This document shows positions 6,366 through 9,957 of a DNA stretch of 9,957 nucleotides, one piece after another. Numbering within the stretch: position 1 is the stretch's first letter; each line of letters starts with the position of its first letter. Where the stretch lies: NCBI GenBank assembly GCA_900547475.1, contig URGW01000060.1, positions 1 to 9,957 of the forward strand, read 5' to 3'. A program made the position numbers and the translations under genes. Source of the stretch: an uncultured Clostridium sp. (GTDB lineage Bacteria > Bacillota > Clostridia > Clostridiales > Clostridiaceae). Below the pieces are notes generated by a model that was not told where the DNA came from, ran no database searches, and saw only the letters and a program-made list of their open reading frames with translations.

Positions 6366-8237
6366 TTACGCTAATTTATACTTGCTATCATTTTCATTAT
6401 CCCATTCTAATTCACATATAGACTTTCCTTCAACATATATTTGATGCCATAAACAAAACATAAATACTGTCCAAACCTTTCGTGAATTATCTTTTTCACC
6501 TTGAATATGCTCATCTAATAAGTTAATCACATATTTTTTATTTATTAATTCATCTACATCTGCATTATTAATAATTTCTCTAACATATTTCCCTAAATCA
6601 CTCTTTAACCATACTCTTATAGGTGTTGGGAATCCAAGCTTTTTCTTTTCCTTCATATAAGTCGGGACTATGTCCTTAAATGCTTCTCTTAATAAAACTT
6701 TTGTATTATTTTTATTTACCTTTTGAGATAATGTTAAACCTTCAGCACACTTTAAAACTTCTTTATCTAAAAATGGTACTCTTACCTCCAAAGAATGTGC
6801 CATAGACATTTTATCAGCTTTTAATAAAATATCTCCTTCTAACCAGGTATTCATATCTATGTATTGCATAGTTGTAACATCATCATAATTATTCTTATCA
6901 CACTCTTCATATAAACTAGATAAAATATTGCTACAAGTATTATTTTCATCATAATCATGTATTATGTTTTTTACCTCTTCATTGCTAAATATTTTAGCAT
7001 TACCTATGTATCTATCCTTTAACTTGGTAGTACCTCTTAACAAATAACTTTTTCCCTTTATATCTGGAAGTAGTTTGGCTATCTTATTAACTTTACCTTT
7101 TACTACTTCTGGTAAATATGAAAATGGTTTAAGGCTATAATATTCTTTATAAATGTTATATCCTCCAAATAACTCATCTGATCCTTCTCCAGATAAAACT
7201 ACTTTTACATGTTTTCTAGCTTCTTCTGATAATAAATAAATACCAACACAAGATGGATCTGCCAATGGATCATCCATATAATAAGCTACACTTGGAAGAG
7301 CCTTTATATACTCCTGTTCCGATACATTTATTGATATATTTTCTATTCCTAAATATTCTGCTGTTTTCTTTGCAAAGTTTAATTCATTGTATCCTTCTAC
7401 ATCAAATCCAATAGAAAAAGACTTAATTTTAGGATTAATTTTTGCTGCTAATGCTGTAATGATAGTAGAGTCTATTCCCCCTGAAAGGAAGCTTCCAACT
7501 TCAACATTTGCTATCATATGATGTTTTACGGAATCATTTATAATGTCATAAACATTTTTTTCTCTTACATCTTTATTACTAAATTTATATTTATGATATT
7601 TCTTAAATTCTATGTTACCATTTTTTATTGTAAAATATGTTCCATTTGGAACCTCTTTAATTTCATTAATAATGGTATTATAGTTAGGTGTATATTGAAA
7701 TGATAAATAATTTTGTAATGCACTCTTATCAACACTTACTTTACCAACTAATTTTACCAAGGACTTATATTCAGATGAAAAAGCTATAAATTTATCATTA
7801 TTTACATAATATAAAGGCTTTATTCCAAAATGATCCCTAGCACCAAACACTATATCTTTTACTTCATCATATATAATAAATGCAAACATCCCTCTTAACT
7901 TATCTAAACATTTTTCTTCATAATTAATATAAGATGTTAAAAGAACTTCAGTATCTGAGTTAGTAGTAAATTCATTATTTTTATTTAACTCTTCTCTTAA
8001 CTCATTATGATTATATATTTCACCATTGAATATAATGGTTCTATTTTCTTTTTTAAACGGCTGATTTCCAGATTCTAAATCTATTATACTTAGCCTATTA
8101 AATCCAAATGCGATATTATCTTTTATAAAGTATCCTGTATCGTCTGGTCCTCTATGGATTATCTTTTCCGTTAATTGTCTTATAAATAGTTCATCAGCTT
8201 TTTTATTTTTATAATATATAGATATATGACCACACAT
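6366..8237 (-). CDS. asnB: Asparagine synthetase, glutamine-hydrolysing
   Basis: This 623-residue cytosolic enzyme makes asparagine from aspartate, ATP and glutamine-derived ammonia. The N-terminal class II glutaminase domain (about 2-200) begins MCGH, so Cys2 becomes the nucleophile once the initiator Met is removed; this fixes the start. Other glutaminase motifs are RGPDD (29-33), FNRLSIID (46-53), NGEIYN (71-76) and SDTE (94-97). The synthetase domain has the PP-loop SGGIDS (252-257), the DDPLADPS segment (322-329) and LSGEGSDELFGGY (348-360), then the conserved C-terminal stretch with LKADKMSMAHSLEVRVPFLD. All expected catalytic elements are present and the length matches Bacillus AsnB/AsnO-type enzymes. 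An AGGGGG site precedes the ATG. The gene is monocistronic, flanked by terminators on both sides. An alternative role, as in AsnB enzymes that amidate cell-wall diaminopimelate, cannot be excluded from sequence alone. Confidence 0.95.
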   Translation of the reverse strand: MCGHISIYYKNKKADELFIRQLTEKIIHRGPDDTGYFIKDNIAFGFNRLSIIDLESGNQPFKKENRTIIFNGEIYNHNELREELNKNNEFTTNSDTEVLLTSYINYEEKCLDKLRGMFAFIIYDEVKDIVFGARDHFGIKPLYYVNNDKFIAFSSEYKSLVKLVGKVSVDKSALQNYLSFQYTPNYNTIINEIKEVPNGTYFTIKNGNIEFKKYHKYKFSNKDVREKNVYDIINDSVKHHMIANVEVGSFLSGGIDSTIITALAAKINPKIKSFSIGFDVEGYNELNFAKKTAEYLGIENISINVSEQEYIKALPSVAYYMDDPLADPSCVGIYLLSEEARKHVKVVLSGEGSDELFGGYNIYKEYYSLKPFSYLPEVVKGKVNKIAKLLPDIKGKSYLLRGTTKLKDRYIGNAKIFSNEEVKNIIHDYDENNTCSNILSSLYEECDKNNYDDVTTMQYIDMNTWLEGDILLKADKMSMAHSLEVRVPFLDKEVLKCAEGLTLSQKVNKNNTKVLLREAFKDIVPTYMKEKKKLGFPTPIRVWLKSDLGKYVREIINNADVDELINKKYVINLLDEHIQGEKDNSRKVWTVFMFCLWHQIYVEGKSICELEWDNENDSKYKLA

Positions 8238-8299
8238 CTTATAACCCCCTAAACCTTTTAAAATTTTAAAGTGTTTTTTTAATAATTAAAATATGTTTC

Positions 8300-8343
8300 T
8301 TTATTTATTCTTTACATATTTTTTACTTATTTTTCACATTTTC
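8300..8343 (+). repeat. Four imperfect 11-bp direct repeats with PhoP/OmpR-like hexamers
   Basis: Starting at 8300, 8311, 8322 and 8333 the plus strand reads TTTATTTATTC, TTTACATATTT, TTTACTTATTT and TTCACATTTTC. The hexamers TTTACA, TTTACT and TTCACA (8311, 8322, 8333) stand at an exact 11-bp period, which resembles the TT(A/C/T)A(C/T)A-N5 arrays bound by PhoP/PhoB-family regulators. They lie just downstream of the asnB -10 box, where a bound protein would repress. The very AT-rich setting makes a chance match possible. Confidence 0.35.
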
Positions 8344-8344
8344 C

Positions 8345-8350
8345 ATTATA
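8345..8350 (-). promoter_or_regulatory. Likely -10 box of the asnB promoter
   Basis: There is a perfect TATAAT on the minus strand, about 108 bases before the asnB start, preceded by an eight-base T run and AT-rich DNA. The -35 region is poor (TTAGAT at a 19-base spacing is the best candidate), so an activator or UP-like contacts may be needed. It implies a leader of about 100 bases. Confidence 0.5.
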
Positions 8351-8385
8351 TCATAAAAAAAATTTATTTATCTAATCTTAGTTAT

Positions 8386-8436
8386 TTTTAATGTTATTTT
8401 AAGAAAACATTAAAATTTTTTAAGAAAACACTAAAA
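8386..8436. repeat. Operator-like repeat cluster upstream of the asnB promoter
   Basis: A 19-bp direct repeat, TTTTAAGAAAACATTAAAA (8397-8415), recurs at 8418-8436 with one change (ACACT for ACATT). The period is 21 bp, two helical turns. The first copy's AACATTAAAA (8406-8415) is also an exact inverted match to TTTTAATGTT (8386-8395) across a 10-bp spacer. The cluster lies about 35-90 bp upstream of the asnB -10 box, between it and the terminator of the DUF1648 gene. This is where an activator or nitrogen-responsive regulator would be expected to bind. Confidence 0.45.
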
Positions 8437-8452
8437 ATAAAACCTTTAATAT

Positions 8453-8490
8453 AAAAAAGGTGAAGCAATTTCAAATTACTTCACCTTTTT
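8453..8490 (-). terminator. Rho-independent terminator of the DUF1648 gene
   Basis: The 12-base arms AAAAAGGTGAAG (8454-8465) and CTTCACCTTTTT (8479-8490) are exact complements around a 13-base loop. On the minus strand the stem is followed by a run of six T. It begins right after the stop codon of the DUF1648 protein gene. The A and T flanks make it potentially bidirectional. Confidence 0.85.
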
Positions 8491-8491
8491 A

Positions 8492-8983
8492 TTATTTAAA
8501 TTTTACTGATTTATAAATATAAACAACCATACTTCCAATTAATATACTTAAAGCTATAGGTAAAAATACTATTGATATGCTTTTACCGTTATTCATTGAT
8601 GTAGCTATACTAATTTGAATAAATAAAACTAAAGTCAACATTTCAACATTAATAATTCTAATAAATGTTGATGCCATTGAATATTGTATATCTTTATTTT
8701 TATCATTTATTTCAATGCAATAATTACAAACTTCAGGATACTTAGATAATATAGCAAGTCCTATATAAATTATTATTGCTATAGGTAATAATATAAATAG
8801 TGTATTTTTAGAACCATAGGCATCAATTTCACCCTTAAAATTAAAATGAATTGGTACTATATCAGGTGCCTTTACCCAATATATAAAAGTAATAACAATT
8901 AAAGCTACAACTAAAACTACACCTATTATATCTAAGCATTTATTTACTTTTGCATATTTCCCTGTATTTTTCCACTTCTCCAT
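8492..8983 (-). CDS. DUF1648-domain four-helix membrane protein
   Basis: This 163-residue integral membrane protein has four predicted helices (about 17-37, 61-79, 105-126 and 137-156) and short charged loops. The external loop after helix 1 has the hallmark of the DUF1648 family, P-x-I-V-P-x-H-F-N-F-x-G-x-I-D-x-Y-G-S-K (residues 40-59). This domain occurs in SdpI-like immunity/signalling proteins and in many uncharacterised Firmicute membrane proteins. The SdpI C-terminal part is not evident, and the protein is shorter than SdpI. The start is supported by AGAGGTGAG ahead of the ATG. It follows aat after 127 bases with no clear hairpin between them, so it may be read from the aat promoter, although TATAAT-like sequences near 9000-9025 could give it its own. 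The function is not established. Confidence 0.85.
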   Translation of the reverse strand: MEKWKNTGKYAKVNKCLDIIGVVLVVALIVITFIYWVKAPDIVPIHFNFKGEIDAYGSKNTLFILLPIAIIIYIGLAILSKYPEVCNYCIEINDKNKDIQYSMASTFIRIINVEMLTLVLFIQISIATSMNNGKSISIVFLPIALSILIGSMVVYIYKSVKFK

Positions 8984-9110
8984 TATTACTCACCTCTTAA
9001 ATATTATAATTATTATTATAATCCTTATTTTTAAATAAAAAAAGCTGATATTACATTAAATTACAAATGATAATTTTCTTAACCTTCTTACTTTAATAAT
9101 ACTAATAAAA

Positions 9111-9761
9111 CTATAAAACAATTCCTTCTTGCAACATCATTTTAAAATCATCCCAAGCTACAAACTTTCCTCCCATACTTTCTAAATGATTAGTATGCAT
9201 TTGACAATCTAAAAATAAATATCCTTCCTCTTCAAGTCTTTTGCAAATACTTATTAAAGCTACCTTAGATGCATTTGGTTCTGTAGAAAACATACTTTCA
9301 CCAAAGAAACATCTTCCTATATTAACTCCATAAAGTCCACCTACAAGCTTATCACCTTTATACACTTCAACACTTGACGCAAAGCCTTTATTAAATAAAT
9401 TTATATAAGCTTTCTTCATATCATTAGTAATCCATGTCCCCTCTTTATTTTCCCTAAGCTCTTTGCACTTACTTATTACACCTTCAAAATCATTATTAAA
9501 AGTAACTTTAAACTCACCTTTATTAAAAACTCTTTTCATTGACTTTGATATTTTTACTTCTTTCGGCTTTATAATAAATCTAGGCTTTGGACACCACCAT
9601 AATATTGGCTCATCATCACTATACCAAGGAAATATTCCATTACAATAAGCCAACAAAAGTCTTTCCCATCTTAAATCTCCACCTATAGCCAACAAGCCAT
9701 CCTCTTCTGATAGCTCTGGCTTTGGAAACATTATTTCATCTGTTAGTTGATATATAGGCAT
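9111..9761 (-). CDS. aat: Leucyl/phenylalanyl-tRNA-protein transferase
   Basis: This 216-residue cytosolic enzyme transfers Leu or Phe from charged tRNA to proteins with N-terminal Arg or Lys, marking them for ClpS-assisted proteolysis (N-degron pathway). Family motifs are all present: GLLAIGGDL (22-30), AYCNGIFPWYS (38-48), ILWWCPKPR (53-61), TWIT (109-112), GVNIGRCFFGESMFS (145-159) and LFLDCQMHTNHLESMGG (182-198). The Glu in GESMFS and Asp185 correspond to the key catalytic-pocket acids of the E. coli enzyme. The length is slightly below the E. coli protein (234), with intact core motifs. An AAAGGGG site seven bases before the ATG supports the start. It is the first gene after the non-coding right margin; no strong promoter could be chosen in the AT-rich upstream DNA. 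Confidence 0.95.
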   Translation of the reverse strand: MPIYQLTDEIMFPKPELSEEDGLLAIGGDLRWERLLLAYCNGIFPWYSDDEPILWWCPKPRFIIKPKEVKISKSMKRVFNKGEFKVTFNNDFEGVISKCKELRENKEGTWITNDMKKAYINLFNKGFASSVEVYKGDKLVGGLYGVNIGRCFFGESMFSTEPNASKVALISICKRLEEEGYLFLDCQMHTNHLESMGGKFVAWDDFKMMLQEGIVL

Positions 9762-9848
9762 AGTTTTACCCCTTTCATCAAATATTTAATACTCTTAAAT
9801 TATCACAATACTAAAATCTATGGAAGATTAAATTAAAATGAAGGGGCT

Positions 9849-9882
9849 GTATCATATTGAATTTATAAATTCAATATGATAC
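9849..9882. repeat. Perfect 34-bp palindrome
   Basis: The 17-base half GTATCATATTGAATTTA is followed with no spacer by its exact reverse complement. It is preceded by GGGGCT (9843-9848), and neither side has a U-tract, so it does not look like a terminator. It lies about 88 bp upstream of aat and 20 bp before a possible insertion-sequence end. It could be a dimeric operator, a cruciform, or a relic of joined mobile-element ends; GGGGCTGT-type starts are common in IS1182-like elements. Confidence 0.7.
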
Positions 9883-9901
9883 TGGTGTTAGTATAAAGTA
9901 G

Positions 9902-9957
9902 TGGACACATTAAATCGAACTAAGTAAAATAATATTTAGTTAAGAAAGGATGTGTCA
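9902..9957 (+). mobile_element. Possible left end of an insertion sequence, cut by the window edge
   Basis: The sequence starting TGGACACAT (9902-9910) looks like a terminal inverted repeat of an IS3-like element. It is followed by a short AT leader with an inner inverted pair AACTAA/TTAGTT (9918-9923 and 9936-9941) and then a plus-strand ribosome binding site AAGAAAGGA (9942-9950). The window ends seven bases later, just where a start codon would be expected. The near-complement ATGTGTCA (9950-9957) could also pair with the outer repeat to form a hairpin. No transposase sequence is visible, so the call rests on these end features alone. Confidence 0.3.

Noticed and set aside
7518..7703. Plus-strand open frame of 61 codons
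   Set aside because: It lies wholly antisense to the asnB coding region and its translation is Phe/Ile-rich with no motif.
8238..8350. Possible riboswitch or T-box in the asnB leader of about 100 bases
   Set aside because: The leader is almost pure A/T with no conserved T-box (TGGNACC-type) sequence, no specifier stem and no terminator/antiterminator pair.
8984..9110. Terminator between aat and the DUF1648 gene
   Set aside because: No GC-containing hairpin with a U-tract is visible. Only AT-rich sequence is present, so I left it unannotated.
9463..9648. Plus-strand open frame of 61 codons
   Set aside because: It is antisense to conserved aat motifs and has no start signal.

Overview
The window is very AT-rich, and every convincing gene lies on the minus strand with AGGAGG-type ribosome binding sites. 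Protein families and base composition suggest a Clostridium sensu stricto or close relative (Firmicutes). This is inferred from style and family content, since no rRNA or other marker is present. Because all genes run on the minus strand, transcription goes from high to low coordinates.

From right to left along the direction of transcription, the layout is as follows. (1) 9762-9957 is a non-coding margin. It carries a perfect 34-bp palindrome and, at the very edge, what may be the left end of an insertion sequence. (2) aat (9111-9761) encodes leucyl/phenylalanyl-tRNA-protein transferase. (3) A small four-helix membrane protein with a DUF1648 motif (8492-8983) follows and is closed by a strong hairpin terminator. 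(4) A 254-bp intergenic region contains a good -10 box, a set of AT-rich operator-like repeats and an 11-bp-phased hexamer array. It leads to asnB (6366-8237), a glutamine-hydrolysing asparagine synthetase with its own terminator. (5) Next comes an ABC transporter operon: a LolD/MacB-type ATPase (5540-6220) overlapping by one base an 838-residue FtsX-type permease (3024-5540). (6) A small nucleotidyltransferase-fold protein (2546-2959) has its own likely promoter. Overlapping its end is an uncatalogued small gene with a strong ribosome binding site (start at 2562). (7) After a perfect 16-bp-stem hairpin comes a tightly packed operon of an OmpR-type response regulator (1678-2382), a sensor histidine kinase (427-1674) and an 89-residue, extremely acidic protein of unknown function (147-416).

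The transporter and the two-component system probably form one functional locus. Clostridia and bacilli often pair OmpR-type regulators with MacB/Bce-like exporters that respond to cell-envelope stress or antimicrobial peptides. The permease here has the MacB/FtsX layout with two large extracytoplasmic domains rather than the 10-helix Bce layout. The kinase has a real extracytoplasmic sensor loop of about 78 residues, so it is not an intramembrane-sensing BceS type. The substrate and signal cannot be read from the sequence.

The parts least explained by known families are the acidic protein at the end of the two-component operon, the small overlapping gene at 2473-2562 with a possible frameshift, the operator-like repeats before asnB, and the palindrome plus possible IS end at the right edge. 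I found no CRISPR array, tRNA, rRNA, recognisable riboswitch, phage module or toxin-antitoxin pair.
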